From Chthonomonas sp. UBA6659 (GTDB taxonomy: Bacteria > Armatimonadota > Fimbriimonadia > Fimbriimonadales > Fimbriimonadaceae): DNA of 32,389 bases. The stretch spans positions 186 to 32,574 of the forward strand of contig DKKT01000087.1 of the NCBI GenBank assembly GCA_002455425.1, read 5' to 3'. The position numbers were made by a program, and so were the translations under genes. Positions 7,150-15,691 of the stretch are shown in pieces; the first letter of the stretch is position 1, and every line of letters begins with the position of its first letter. The notes under the pieces were generated by a model. That model ran no database searches, was not told the origin of the DNA, and saw only the letters and a list, made by a program, of their open reading frames with translations.

Positions 7150-7863
7150 ATGATAACAACAATCGCTATCGCGGCGGTCGCCGCTCAAACCGCGAGGATC
7201 GACAGCTTCTGGCAAGACGATCTGAAGGACGCCTCCTTCAACGCCAAAGCCGTTGCCGCCAATCAAGGCGAACTGCGCAAGATCAACAAGGACTTCGCTC
7301 AGTCGTACCGCCTCATGGGCAACTCCGGCTTCGTGCGCCTCAAGGAGCCGTTCAAAGTCCGGATCGAAGGCAAAGAGTCGGACACGGTGATCCAGTTCAT
7401 CATCAATGGCACCAACCGCCTCGTCCGCGTGCCCCGGTCGAACATCAACGTCCGCACGAACCTCGCGATGAAGCCCGGCCAGCGTCAGACGATTCTCGAC
7501 TTCGGCCTCATCGCGCCGTCCCTCTTCAAGGACCTGTTTCAAGCCAAGTTCGTCCGGACCGACCGCACCACCGGCGACGCCGTGTTCGACCTCACGTACT
7601 TCTCGAACCTCGACGACACCACCCGGCACCGTGTCTGGATCGACAAGGACAAGAAGTTCACGGTCAAGCGCGAGTGGTACTCGCAGATCGACGGCCGCCT
7701 CATGGCGACGTTCCTCTACGAAAACCCGAAGCAGATCGGCGGGGTCTGGATGCCCACCAAAGTCACCGTTCGCAACGCGGACAACAAGGTCGCAGGCGTG
7801 ATGAACTACGAGGGCCTCAAGGTCAACGTGGGGCTCGAAGACTCCTTGTTCAAAGTCGACTGA
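7150..7863 (+). CDS. Exported LolA-like (outer-membrane lipoprotein-sorting-type) protein
   Basis: A 237-residue protein starting with a short signal peptide (MITTIAIAAVAAQTARI). A single beta-rich domain follows that resembles the LolA/LppX-like fold: FAQSYRLMGNSGFVRLKEPF, VRTDRTTGDAVFDLTYF, HRVWIDKDKKFTVKREWY and VWMPTKVTVRN. The pattern of strands ending in a line about the residual fit of a measured effect is typical of periplasmic lipoprotein-sorting-like proteins, which bind lipid or lipoprotein in the envelope. Substrate and partner are unknown. ATG 7150 is chosen because AGAAGG lies upstream and the signal starts there; the frame is open from 7087. The MshEN gene follows 44 bases later and may be in the same transcript. 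Confidence 0.72.
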   Translation: MITTIAIAAVAAQTARIDSFWQDDLKDASFNAKAVAANQGELRKINKDFAQSYRLMGNSGFVRLKEPFKVRIEGKESDTVIQFIINGTNRLVRVPRSNINVRTNLAMKPGQRQTILDFGLIAPSLFKDLFQAKFVRTDRTTGDAVFDLTYFSNLDDTTRHRVWIDKDKKFTVKREWYSQIDGRLMATFLYENPKQIGGVWMPTKVTVRNADNKVAGVMNYEGLKVNVGLEDSLFKVD

Positions 7864-7907
7864 CCGTGCACAAACCGCCTCGACCCGCCGATAACCAGGG
7901 GTAGGCC

Positions 7908-8465
7908 ATGTCACACTATCGGCGAATCGGCGAAATGCTGGTCGAGCGCAAGCTCCTCAGCCAACGGAAGCTTGACGAAGCCCTCCGCATGCACGCGGAG
8001 TCCTCGATGCGCTTCGGTGAGTTCCTCACTGCGATGGGTTCGATTTCCGAAGAGGACGTCGCAAGTTGCCTCGCCGAGCAGTACGGATTCGAGCTTGCGA
8101 ACCCGGAGACCCTCACTCCGACCGACGAGGCGCTCACACTGGTCGACTGGAACTTCGCAAGCAAGTACAGTCTGCTTCCGGTCGAGGTGGGTCCGACCGA
8201 AGCGGTTTGCGTCGTCGCCGACCCCATGGAGGTTTTTGCAACCGACGTGTTTGAGCAGCGCGCCCAACGCCGCCTGAAGATCCTCGTCGCCCCGCGAACT
8301 CGGCTCCAGCGAGCGATCGCCCACGCCTTTCGACAGCCGTTCGACGACAAACCCGCCCTTCTCGTCGTTCCCGGCACCAAGAAAAGGCGCACTCCCAAGC
8401 TGGACCCTCAGGTTGACCGTCTCGCCCTACTAGACGCGCTTCGCACGCGAGGACTCGCACGATGA
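7908..8465 (+). CDS. Stand-alone MshEN (GspE/PilB N-terminal) domain protein
   Basis: A 185-residue soluble protein whose first ~65 residues contain two MshEN half-motifs: RRIGEMLVERKLLSQRKLDE and MRFGEFLTAMGSISEEDVAS. In MshE and related type II secretion/type IV pilus ATPases this N-terminal domain binds cyclic di-GMP. Here no ATPase domain follows. Residues about 70-140 resemble the rest of the GspE N-terminal domain (ASKYSLLPVEVG..AVCVVADPME), and the last 45 are basic. The stop overlaps the start of the FlhG/MinD-like ATPase by four bases (ATGA), so the two are translationally coupled and likely act together. Proposed role: a c-di-GMP-sensing adaptor for the ATPase or for a pilus or secretion system. 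Binding itself is inferred from the motif only. Confidence 0.8.
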   Translation: MSHYRRIGEMLVERKLLSQRKLDEALRMHAESSMRFGEFLTAMGSISEEDVASCLAEQYGFELANPETLTPTDEALTLVDWNFASKYSLLPVEVGPTEAVCVVADPMEVFATDVFEQRAQRRLKILVAPRTRLQRAIAHAFRQPFDDKPALLVVPGTKKRRTPKLDPQVDRLALLDALRTRGLAR

Positions 8466-9268
8466 GAACGTACTGTGTCACAAGCGGCAAAGGCGGGGTC
8501 GGCAAGACCACCGTCTCGGCCAACCTCGGCATCGCCCTCGCCAAGAAGGGGCAGCGGGTGGTCGTCTTCGACGCCGATCTCTCCCTCGCCAACCTGGACC
8601 TGATTCTCGGGGTGCGCTCCGACCACTCACTCCAGCACGTCCTCGCCGGCGAGAAAAGCCTAGGCGAAATCGTCCATCCCGCCCCTGGCGGCATCGGAGT
8701 CGTCTGTGGCGGGTCGGCGGTCGGCACCCTCATGGCCTCGGGCCCCAAGCGTATCGGCAAGTTTCTCGAACAGCTCGCCGAGCTCGAAGCCCTCACCGAC
8801 GTCCTCATATTCGACACCGGCGCAGGCCTCGACACCAAAGTGATGTCCTTCGCGAAAGCCGCCGATGAGGTCCTCCTCATCGCAACCCCCGAGCCGACCA
8901 GCGTCACGGACGCTTACGCGACCGCGAAGATCCTCTGGAAGCGCGATCCCGACGCCCGGATCCATGTCGTCGCCAATCAGGTTTCCGGCCCAGACGAGGG
9001 CTACGCGATCTACAGCACACTCAACGCGATCGCGACGTCGTTCCTCGATAAGTCACTCGAATACGCCGGGGCGATCCCTCGCGACGACGCCGTCACGAAG
9101 TGCATCCGCAACCGTCGTCCGCTTCTCCTCGAGGCGCCGTCGAGCCCGGCCAGCGAGGGAATCTCAGAAATCGCTGCCCAGCTGCTCCAGCTCGCCGTCC
9201 CGACCGCGGCACCCGGATTTGCCGAGCGCTTGTCGCTTGAAGTCGAGGAGAGCGAGCACGCGGCGTAA
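8462..9268 (+). CDS. FlhG/MinD-family P-loop ATPase
   Basis: A 268-residue deviant-Walker ATPase. The P-loop is SGKGGVGKTT (signature lysines K10 and K15), followed by FDADLSLANLDLILG (switch I), LIFDTGAGLD (Walker B/switch II) and ATPEPTSVTDAYA. DADLxLAN and DTGAG are typical of FlhG/FleN/YlxH-type proteins, which set number or position of flagella and other polar machines. True MinD proteins end in an amphipathic membrane helix; none is seen here (the C-terminus is acidic, ESEHAA). It overlaps the MshEN gene by four bases. No flagellar or division genes are nearby, so a role in placing pili or secretion machinery is an inference. ATG 8462 is fixed by the overlap. Confidence 0.88.
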   Translation: MRTYCVTSGKGGVGKTTVSANLGIALAKKGQRVVVFDADLSLANLDLILGVRSDHSLQHVLAGEKSLGEIVHPAPGGIGVVCGGSAVGTLMASGPKRIGKFLEQLAELEALTDVLIFDTGAGLDTKVMSFAKAADEVLLIATPEPTSVTDAYATAKILWKRDPDARIHVVANQVSGPDEGYAIYSTLNAIATSFLDKSLEYAGAIPRDDAVTKCIRNRRPLLLEAPSSPASEGISEIAAQLLQLAVPTAAPGFAERLSLEVEESEHAA

Positions 9269-9277
9269 ACTGGCCGC

Positions 9278-11353
9278 ATGATGCTTCTCTTCGCCGCGTT
9301 CGGGGCGGTATCGACCGGTCTTGATACGCTTAAGGCCGCGCCGGCGCTCCGGGCCGGTGATCGGATCGCTTTCTTCGGAGATTCGCTAACCTGGCAGGGC
9401 GGCTTCATCGAGACGCTGTCGACCGGGCTCAAAGGTCGGCATGTCACGCTTCTCAAACTTGGGTTGAACGGAGGGAAATCCACCGACCTTCGGGACGGGG
9501 TGAAGGACCTCTACGATCAGACCCAGCCCGCGTTCCCCGAGGTCCTCGATCGCGAGAAACCGACCGCGGTGGTGATCATGATCGGCATCAACGACGTCTG
9601 GCACGGCGACCGCGGCAATGCCGTCACGGTGTACGGGAGCGCGATGCAGAGTCTCGTCGACGCCTGCCAAGCCCGCCGAATTCCCGCTGTGCTCTGCACC
9701 CCAACCGTCATCGGCGAGAGCCCCAACCCCGAAGACGCGCGACTGGATGCCTATGCCGACGTGGTGCGAAGGCTCGCCGAGCGATCCGGATCGATCCTTG
9801 TCGACACGCGGAAAGCGTTCCGCACCCGCCTCGATGGCGCGACCGAACGTTCCGGTCGACTCACCTCCGATGGCGTTCATCTCAACGAGGCCGGAAACGC
9901 TCTCGTCGCCGATCTCGTCGCCGACGGGTTGGCCAAAGTGTTCTCTCGCTTCGATAAGCCGCCCGTCCTTTCGACCGTTCCGCTCGTGCGTAGCTTCGAT
10001 GCCAAGGCGGGCTCGGTCGTCCTCGGTACGGTGAGCGGGGTCGGAGCCGCGGCCGGTCCGGCCGCGATCCTCGACCGCGACCTTTGGCTGATCCCGAACC
10101 GTCCGAAGAAGGGTGTCCCGATCCGCCTTGTCGTCGATGCCGCCGAGCGGAAAAAGGGGGAAGAGGCGTTCACGGTCAAAGTAACCACGAGCGGGGTCAC
10201 GGTGATCGCAGGCTCGAGTGCCGGATTGACTTGGGGAGCAGTGACCCTAGCTCAGATTGCGTACGGCAACCGGGGTCGGGTGCCACTCGGCACCTGGAGC
10301 GATCGCCCCGACATGCCCTTCCGGGGTCTCCTGCTCGACGTCGCGCGCAAGCCGCATTCGATCTTGACGATCCGCAAGGTGATCGAACTTTGCCGGCTCT
10401 ACCGGATCCGTTACCTCCAACTCCATCTCACCGATGACCAGGCGTTCACTTTTCCGTCGCGCGCCTTTCCCCAGCTCGCGACCCCTGGCCACTCCTACAA
10501 CCGGACCGAACTGATCGGACTCGTGCGCTTCGCGCGGGATCGCGGCGTGACCCTGATTCCGGAGCTCGAAATGCCCGGTCACGGGGGGCAAATGGTTTCG
10601 CGAATGCCCGAGCTCTTCCGCGCGCACGAGAAGCACCATGCGACCCTGAACTTCGCGAGCCCGAAGGTGCTCGAAGCGCTCGACACCCTGATTGCCGAAG
10701 CGTGCGAGATCTTCACCGACTCTCCCTACGTGCACATCGGGGGGGACGAAGCCGATCTGACCCACGTGGCCGAGAATCCCGACTTCCAGGCGGCTTTTCG
10801 GCGAGAGGGCGTCCCGAACGCCCACGAACTGTATCGCAAGTTCCTCGGGCGGATGGCGGCCACCGTCCGCAGCAACGGAAAGGAGATGCTCGTCTGGGAG
10901 GGATTCGGCCCCGACGGCCAGGTGCCGGTCGACAAGGATACGCTCGTGATGAACTACGAGGCCGCGTACTATCCGCCGAACCGGATGGCGAAGGACGGCT
11001 ACCGGATGATCAACGCGTCGTGGCGTCCGCTTTACGTCGTCAACGACCGCAACTGGACTCCGGCCGAAATCTACGCCTGGAATCCCTGGTTCTGGAACCA
11101 CTTCATCGAGGGCTACCCGGCGTACGGCGGAATGCAGCTCGGCCCCGATGCCCGGGTCCTCGGTTCCATCCTGTGTGCCTGGGAACAGCCCGAGGAACGC
11201 GAGATCCCCTCCCTCCGTCTGCGTCTTCCCGCGATGGCCGAGAGAGTCTGGAACCCGGCCTTCCGGGGTTCGTTCGCCGACTTCGATCGACGCGTACGCG
11301 GAAGCGACCGATTCCTTGAAGCGATCCTCGACTGGGCCGATACTTCGAAATAG
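9278..11353 (+). CDS. SGNH/GDSL hydrolase fused to GH20 beta-N-acetylhexosaminidase
   Basis: A 691-residue two-domain hydrolase. Residues about 25-220 form an SGNH esterase: FFGDSLT with nucleophile S36, a Gly in LGLNGGKS, IGIND (N105, D106), and SDGVHL with catalytic D198 and H201. Residues about 290-680 form a GH20 hexosaminidase. This part has a domain 2-like strand region, LLLDVARKP at the barrel start, ELEMPGHGG, and HIGGDEAD with the catalytic Asp-Glu pair at D490-E491. Together they would remove O-acyl groups and terminal N-acetylhexosamine from a glycan such as chitin, peptidoglycan or host/plant glycans; the substrate is unknown. The first residues (MMLLFAAFGAVSTG) are a short export signal. 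It starts 9 bases after the ATPase gene and ends at a strong hairpin. Confidence 0.88.
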   Translation: MMLLFAAFGAVSTGLDTLKAAPALRAGDRIAFFGDSLTWQGGFIETLSTGLKGRHVTLLKLGLNGGKSTDLRDGVKDLYDQTQPAFPEVLDREKPTAVVIMIGINDVWHGDRGNAVTVYGSAMQSLVDACQARRIPAVLCTPTVIGESPNPEDARLDAYADVVRRLAERSGSILVDTRKAFRTRLDGATERSGRLTSDGVHLNEAGNALVADLVADGLAKVFSRFDKPPVLSTVPLVRSFDAKAGSVVLGTVSGVGAAAGPAAILDRDLWLIPNRPKKGVPIRLVVDAAERKKGEEAFTVKVTTSGVTVIAGSSAGLTWGAVTLAQIAYGNRGRVPLGTWSDRPDMPFRGLLLDVARKPHSILTIRKVIELCRLYRIRYLQLHLTDDQAFTFPSRAFPQLATPGHSYNRTELIGLVRFARDRGVTLIPELEMPGHGGQMVSRMPELFRAHEKHHATLNFASPKVLEALDTLIAEACEIFTDSPYVHIGGDEADLTHVAENPDFQAAFRREGVPNAHELYRKFLGRMAATVRSNGKEMLVWEGFGPDGQVPVDKDTLVMNYEAAYYPPNRMAKDGYRMINASWRPLYVVNDRNWTPAEIYAWNPWFWNHFIEGYPAYGGMQLGPDARVLGSILCAWEQPEEREIPSLRLRLPAMAERVWNPAFRGSFADFDRRVRGSDRFLEAILDWADTSK

Positions 11354-11355
11354 CG

Positions 11356-11386
11356 CTGTCGGACACGTCAACGACGTGTCCGACAG
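11356..11386. terminator. Bidirectional hairpin terminator between convergent genes
   Basis: CTGTCGGACACGTC and its exact complement GACGTGTCCGACAG flank a three-base loop: a 14-bp perfect stem. It fills the 42-base space between the convergent SGNH-GH20 and unknown large-protein genes, so it can serve both strands. Confidence 0.8.
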
Positions 11387-11395
11387 GATTGCGCC

Positions 11396-13222
11396 CTAGC
11401 CTTCGCGCCGGAGCACGAACTTGCGCTTCGTCTTGTCGAAGCCCTGATCGACCTTCTTCGCGTCGTAATGCCAAACCGGAGAGCCGGATCGCTGATAGAA
11501 GCAGTGATAGCTGCTCAGGAGCGAGGCGACGAGGCGGCGGCGCGAACGCCGGACGACGTTGACTTCCCAGAGAATCGTCAGGAAGTCGGCGCCCTTCGGC
11601 CAATGGGTCATCACCTGCTTGAGGATGTCGAGCGTGCTCATCTCCTCGGACTCTGCCGCGATGTTGCGCAGCTCCTCCATCCGCTGGGACGAGATGAAGA
11701 CAACCGGGTCGGTTTGATCAAGCCATTCGAACTCGAAGACGTTCGGCTTCGGCGTACGAGTCACCGTGAAGACCGCACCGGATTCGATCGGCTGCTCATA
11801 GAACCAGTCGATCAGGTTGAACAGAAGTCGCGCGTCGTTGTTCGCCCAAACCTGGAGCTCGCGTCCGTCCGGATCGCGGAAGATGAGCTCCTGGATGGTC
11901 GGGTCGCTGTCGAGCCAGCCCGTCGGAACCTGGCACATCGGGAAGGTGCCGAGTTCGCGATGGGTCGGCTTGAGCACGAGCCGGAGCTGATCGGGCTGTT
12001 GCTTCGGCGCGGGCATCACGTCCTCGTCGAGGACATCGGTCGCGAGCGGGTGGCTGAGGAGCTTGCGGAGGGTGCTGCTCAAACCGTCGTCGGACAGCTC
12101 GACGTCGATGTACTCGCCTTCGTCGTCCTTGAACTCGGTCTCGACGAAGCGGAAGACCTCGGGAACGGTCTCGATGAAATCGGGGGCGCTGCCCGGCTTG
12201 GCGAATCGGTCGCCGCCGACCCACCAGACGTCGCTGCGCGCCCTCAGCGCGGTCATCACGTTGGCGAGGTCATCCGGGAACGTCTTGAGGCTCGGCGTGA
12301 TTTCGTACATCTGCTCGAGCAACTGCGTCGCGGTGATGCTGTCGTCGCTGCCGAGAATCTTCTTGACCATCTGCTCGACGTCGTCGGGCTTGACTTCGAT
12401 CGGCGCCGCTTCTTCGATGTCGACTTCAGGGGCGAGACGCTCGGCCAACTTCACGGCCGCACTGACCCACTTCTTGGCATCGGCTTCGGGGTGGAGAACG
12501 CCGTCGGCGGCATAGACGTAGCCGTCGACATCGAGGGCGTCGGCGGCAAACTCTCGCCAGTCGAAAGTCAGCGTCTTCGCGGCGTTGTGCGCGTCGCTGG
12601 CGTCCCAGGCGACCGCGCCGAGAATCTTGAGGCTCACCGGGGCGACATGGGCGAGGGCCTTCTTGATCGCATCCTGCGCGCGCCAGTCGTGGCCCGAAAG
12701 CTTCGCCTTGACTTTCTCGAAATCGTCCAGGTGGATGCCATTGATCTCGAGGGCGCGTCCGAGCGACTCGTCGTGTCCGACGAACACCCAGTTCGATGCC
12801 GCGACTTCCCGTCGGTTGGTCAGGAACAACCGTGTATCCGTCGCGCAGAACCGCTCGATCATCTTCTCCAGGTGCTCGTACGAGCCGGGCCGGGACTGAG
12901 CGAGTTCATGGACGAGGAGCTCGATCGGCATCGGGCCGCCGAATCGATCGACGACGAGCCGCGCGAGCTCATGGAACGGGCGACCGGCACCCTCGAGGCG
13001 AGCGGCTGGAATCCACCGGCGCTCAGCGTAGGCGAACTTCTCCGGATTGGAGGCGAGCAGCGACCGGATCGCAGCGAGGCCGATTCCGGTGCCTTGGAGT
13101 TTGTCGGCGAGCTCGCTGAGCTTCATCGCCGACTGGAGCTCGGTCAGTTTTTCGAGGATCAGACGATCCGCATACGCACGCGCAAAGGCCTCTTCGGGCT
13201 TCATCTGGATAGCTTTCGCCAA
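11396..13222 (-). CDS. Large soluble protein of unknown function with three winged-helix-like modules
   Basis: A 608-residue acidic protein that I do not recognise. There is no signal peptide or membrane segment. By eye, three segments share a pattern of about 50-65 residues: helices, then a short strand-turn with aromatic-basic residues. They lie at about 25-75 (ending RRWIPAARL), 83-149 (SNWVFVGHD) and 281-344 (VWWVGGDRFAKPG), and resemble winged-helix/HARE-HTH folds. The C-terminal half is beta-rich, and the tail is strongly basic (KKVDQGFDKTKRKFVLRREG). A nucleic-acid-associated role is a weak inference. The start is taken as TTG at 13222: CAGGAGA lies 8 bases upstream and a candidate promoter 33 bases further. 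ATG 13204 is the alternative; the frame is open to 13291. Confidence 0.75.
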   Translation of the reverse strand: MAKAIQMKPEEAFARAYADRLILEKLTELQSAMKLSELADKLQGTGIGLAAIRSLLASNPEKFAYAERRWIPAARLEGAGRPFHELARLVVDRFGGPMPIELLVHELAQSRPGSYEHLEKMIERFCATDTRLFLTNRREVAASNWVFVGHDESLGRALEINGIHLDDFEKVKAKLSGHDWRAQDAIKKALAHVAPVSLKILGAVAWDASDAHNAAKTLTFDWREFAADALDVDGYVYAADGVLHPEADAKKWVSAAVKLAERLAPEVDIEEAAPIEVKPDDVEQMVKKILGSDDSITATQLLEQMYEITPSLKTFPDDLANVMTALRARSDVWWVGGDRFAKPGSAPDFIETVPEVFRFVETEFKDDEGEYIDVELSDDGLSSTLRKLLSHPLATDVLDEDVMPAPKQQPDQLRLVLKPTHRELGTFPMCQVPTGWLDSDPTIQELIFRDPDGRELQVWANNDARLLFNLIDWFYEQPIESGAVFTVTRTPKPNVFEFEWLDQTDPVVFISSQRMEELRNIAAESEEMSTLDILKQVMTHWPKGADFLTILWEVNVVRRSRRRLVASLLSSYHCFYQRSGSPVWHYDAKKVDQGFDKTKRKFVLRREG

Positions 13223-13261
13223 CTGGAGTTCTCCTGGCGCCGACGTTCGGCGCGAACTTTC

Positions 13262-13291
13262 AGTATGGCAGGTTCGCCCCCCTGAGAGCAA
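13262..13291 (-). promoter_or_regulatory. Candidate sigma-70-type promoter for the unknown large protein
   Basis: On the minus strand TTGCTC (13291-13286) and CATACT (13267-13262) are separated by 18 bases. The predicted transcript would start near 13255, leaving about 33 bases before the TTG start and its Shine-Dalgarno. Both hexamers are only partial matches. Confidence 0.4.
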
Positions 13292-13626
13292 GGTCCGCTC
13301 TGCCTCATCAAGAAGCTGACCGAAGCGAAAGCAAACCTCAGACGCCTTACCGACGGCTGCCGGCGTCTGGGGTCTCAGATGATGCCCAGCAAAGCGGGGC
13401 TGCGAGAGACCTACCTCAGCCTGAACCCGGTTCGACTCAGGAAGAACCTTCTCAAAGTAAGACTGGAACTCGGAGATTTCAGGAATCTGGTCAGGTTTTT
13501 AGGTGAGGCTGCACGGGGTTCCGCTCCGTCGTCGGCGGGGCAAGGGGTCGGGTTCCGCCGGGGCCGCCTTGGCGGACCCTGCGTCAGCCGACCCAGGGCG
13601 CGGCCTCTGGGCCGACGACGACGGGT
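13292..13626. other. Intergenic region without a recognisable gene; one hairpin
   Basis: This 335-base space holds an 11-bp inverted repeat at 13336-13372 (CCTCAGACGCC paired with GGCGTCTGGGG, one G-T, 15-base loop). It may end the Gfo/Idh/MocA transcript read on the minus strand. An 83-codon frame on the plus strand (13379-13630) is arginine- and glycine-rich in its second half with no start signal, and is not called. No tRNA or known RNA was seen. Confidence 0.5.
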
Positions 13627-14616
13627 TTAGCCGCGCACGACCTTTATCGGGGTGCCACCCTGGCGCCCCGATTCCCACGCCGCCTCCGTCAACTCGATCA
13701 CCCGCAAGCCGCACTCAAACGGCGCCTGGATCCAGTCTCGATCCAGCACGCCGTCAAGGAAGTTTCGATCCGGATGGCTCGTGCCGATGTTCAGCCCTTC
13801 GACGCCGAACCGGTTCCCCTTCGCGTCCGAAACCGACAGCTTGCCGTTTCGCATGAAGAACGTCCCCTTCTCGCACCAGATCGTGATGTCCTCGTACCAG
13901 TGCTGCGCGTCGCCGACCACCGAAATCGAACCGAGCGCACCGCCTTCGAACCGGATCGACAGCGTCGAATTGATGTCGACCGGCGTCCCGCGATGGTCGA
14001 TGATCGCGCTCACGGTGTCGACCTTGAGGTCCGTCACCCAGAGCAGGATGTCGAGGAGATGACTGCCACTGTCGTTGAGCTGCCCGCCCCCCGAAAGTTC
14101 CGGTACCTGACGCCACGTGCCGGCCGTGGCCACCTTCCACTCCTGGCATTGGAGGGCCTGCACGAACTGCACCGATCCGAATTCGCCCGACGCGATCTTG
14201 TCCTTGATGTATCGAAACTCGGGCTGAAGGTGACGCTGGTACGACACCATCCCCTTCTTGCCGGCCTTGTCTCGAGCCGCCAGCACCGCCTTCGCCTGCG
14301 CGACCGAGGTCACGAGCGGCTTCTCGCAAATCACGTGACAGCCTGCCTCGAGCGCGCCGAGAATCTGTTCGGCATGGAGGGTATGGGGCGATGCGATGCT
14401 GACCGCGTCGAGCCCGCCCGCTGCCAGCATCGCCCGATAGTCGTCGTAGACCGGCACATCGGCAAGCTGGGGGAAACGCGCCTTCGTCGCGGCGATCTGG
14501 TTCGGATCGGGGTCGGCAAGCGCCACGATCTCCGCCTCCAGACACTCGAGCATCCGACTCATCCGATACCGCGCGAAGCCGCCGCAGCCGATCCAACCCA
14601 CCCGAACCTTTTCCAT
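13627..14616 (-). CDS. Gfo/Idh/MocA-family NAD(P)-dependent oxidoreductase
   Basis: A 329-residue dehydrogenase. The N-terminal Rossmann fold has the dinucleotide motif GWIGCGGFARYR at about 7-18, an acidic end of strand 2 (ALADPDP), and SIASPHTLHAEQI. The family signature CEKPL, whose Lys is catalytic, lies near residue 98. The C-terminal half is the beta-sheet substrate domain (GGGQLNDSGSHLLDILLW), with the His of the GSH motif as the usual proton relay. Such enzymes oxidise or reduce sugars and inositols; the substrate cannot be assigned. ATG 14616 is the natural start, directly before the Rossmann strand. It is a single gene bounded by repeat DNA upstream and an empty region downstream. 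Confidence 0.9.
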   Translation of the reverse strand: MEKVRVGWIGCGGFARYRMSRMLECLEAEIVALADPDPNQIAATKARFPQLADVPVYDDYRAMLAAGGLDAVSIASPHTLHAEQILGALEAGCHVICEKPLVTSVAQAKAVLAARDKAGKKGMVSYQRHLQPEFRYIKDKIASGEFGSVQFVQALQCQEWKVATAGTWRQVPELSGGGQLNDSGSHLLDILLWVTDLKVDTVSAIIDHRGTPVDINSTLSIRFEGGALGSISVVGDAQHWYEDITIWCEKGTFFMRNGKLSVSDAKGNRFGVEGLNIGTSHPDRNFLDGVLDRDWIQAPFECGLRVIELTEAAWESGRQGGTPIKVVRG

Positions 14617-14647
14617 CGCCGCGTTCTACCCGAAGCAGCCATCGGCT

Positions 14648-14734
14648 CTTCTCCCTCAGAGGCGGAGAGGGATGACCCTCACCCCCTATCCCCTATCCCC
14701 TCTCCCCATCGTTCATGAGGCGAGGGGGAGCACC
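14648..14734. repeat. Diverged copy of the palindromic intergenic repeat
   Basis: CTTCTCCCTCAGAGGCGGAG followed by a C-rich run and TTCATGAGGCGAGGGGG mirrors the second half of copy 1 (CCCCCTCACCCCC to GCGAGGGGG). It lies between the oxidoreductase start and the fruK stop. Confidence 0.6.
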
Positions 14735-15691
14735 TCACCGAGGCGGCAGTGGGGTGGCTTCGGTCACTCGAACGGAAGGCAGGAGGGCGTCGATCGTTGG
14801 CTTGCGGCCGATCTCGGAGCCATCGGTCGTCGCAGTCGCCGCCCCTGCGGCGATGCCCCACGCGAGGGCCTCCGGAAAGCCGCGTCCGGCCTCGAAAGCC
14901 GCCAGCATCCCCGCGATGAGCGAATCGCCACTTCCGATCGTGCTCCGCACCTCGACCCTTGGCGACTCGCCGCTCCACGCTGAACCGTCTCGGTCGACCG
15001 CAACCGCGCCCTGCTCTCCGCAGCTGATCACGACCAGCCCCTCGGTCTGAACTTGAAGTCGGCGAGCGGCCTCGACCGCCGAGGCCAGGTCCGGAATAGT
15101 GGTCGTCAGGCCGAGGAGGCGCTCCGCCTCGCGCGCATTCGGCTTGATGAAGTCGGGCCTCGCCTCGATCCCGAACCGCATCGGGTCGCCGTCGGCGTCG
15201 AGGACGACGCGCGCCCCGTGCTTCCGGACACGCCGTACGAGATCACGGTAGGTTTCAGCCTGCAAACCTTGTGGGATCGATCCTCCGAACGCAACCCACG
15301 CCGCCCGCGGCGCATAGTGGTCGAGCTTCTCGATCAGACGCTCGTACTCATCCTCGGAGATCGTCGGGCCCCGTTCGTTGAACGTCGTCGGGGGTGCGCC
15401 GGTACCATCCTCCACGCTGAAGTTCGTTCGGGTTTCGCCGTGGACATCGACGAAGTCATGGAGGACGTGCTGGCGGACCAGGACCTTGCGGATGAAGCCG
15501 GCATTGCCCCCGCCGAGGAAGCCGGTCGCCACCGACATCGCCCCCATCTCGACCGCGACTCGGGAGAGATTGACTCCCTTGCCTCCGGCGTCGACTTCGG
15601 TCCGAAGGACTCGGTTCGTGTCGCAGAGCTTGAGCCCATCGACGAAGAGCGCGTGGTCGACGCTCGGGTTGAGGGTGACGGTCAGGATCAT
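14735..15691 (-). CDS. fruK: PfkB-family sugar-phosphate kinase, 1-phosphofructokinase-like
   Basis: A 318-residue ribokinase-type kinase. It starts with MILTVTLNPSVDHALFVDGL, typical of FruK/LacC, and has EVDAGGKGVNLSRVAVEMG (PfkB signature 1) and AFGGSIPQGL. The C-terminal GSGDSLIAGMLAAFEAG holds the catalytic Asp and anion hole. FruK phosphorylates fructose 1-phosphate; LacC acts on tagatose 6-phosphate. The two cannot be separated by eye, and no PTS genes are present to support fructose import. ATG 15691 overlaps the cupin stop by four bases, so the two are coupled. The long upstream frame extension is antisense-like and rejected. Confidence 0.82.
   Translation of the reverse strand: MILTVTLNPSVDHALFVDGLKLCDTNRVLRTEVDAGGKGVNLSRVAVEMGAMSVATGFLGGGNAGFIRKVLVRQHVLHDFVDVHGETRTNFSVEDGTGAPPTTFNERGPTISEDEYERLIEKLDHYAPRAAWVAFGGSIPQGLQAETYRDLVRRVRKHGARVVLDADGDPMRFGIEARPDFIKPNAREAERLLGLTTTIPDLASAVEAARRLQVQTEGLVVISCGEQGAVAVDRDGSAWSGESPRVEVRSTIGSGDSLIAGMLAAFEAGRGFPEALAWGIAAGAATATTDGSEIGRKPTIDALLPSVRVTEATPLPPR

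Noticed and set aside
11468..13285. 605-codon open frame on the plus strand
   Set aside because: Antisense to the unknown 608-residue protein. Its composition (Glu/Leu/Arg/Asp with DVxxLxL repetition) is typical of mirrored codons. The minus-strand frame has a promoter, a Shine-Dalgarno and a plausible fold.
13379..13630. Small 83-codon gene or tRNA in the 13.3-13.6 kb gap
   Set aside because: A GGTTCGACTC string near 13430 looked like a T-loop, but no acceptor or anticodon arms can be folded. The open frame lacks a Shine-Dalgarno and becomes Arg/Gly-rich.
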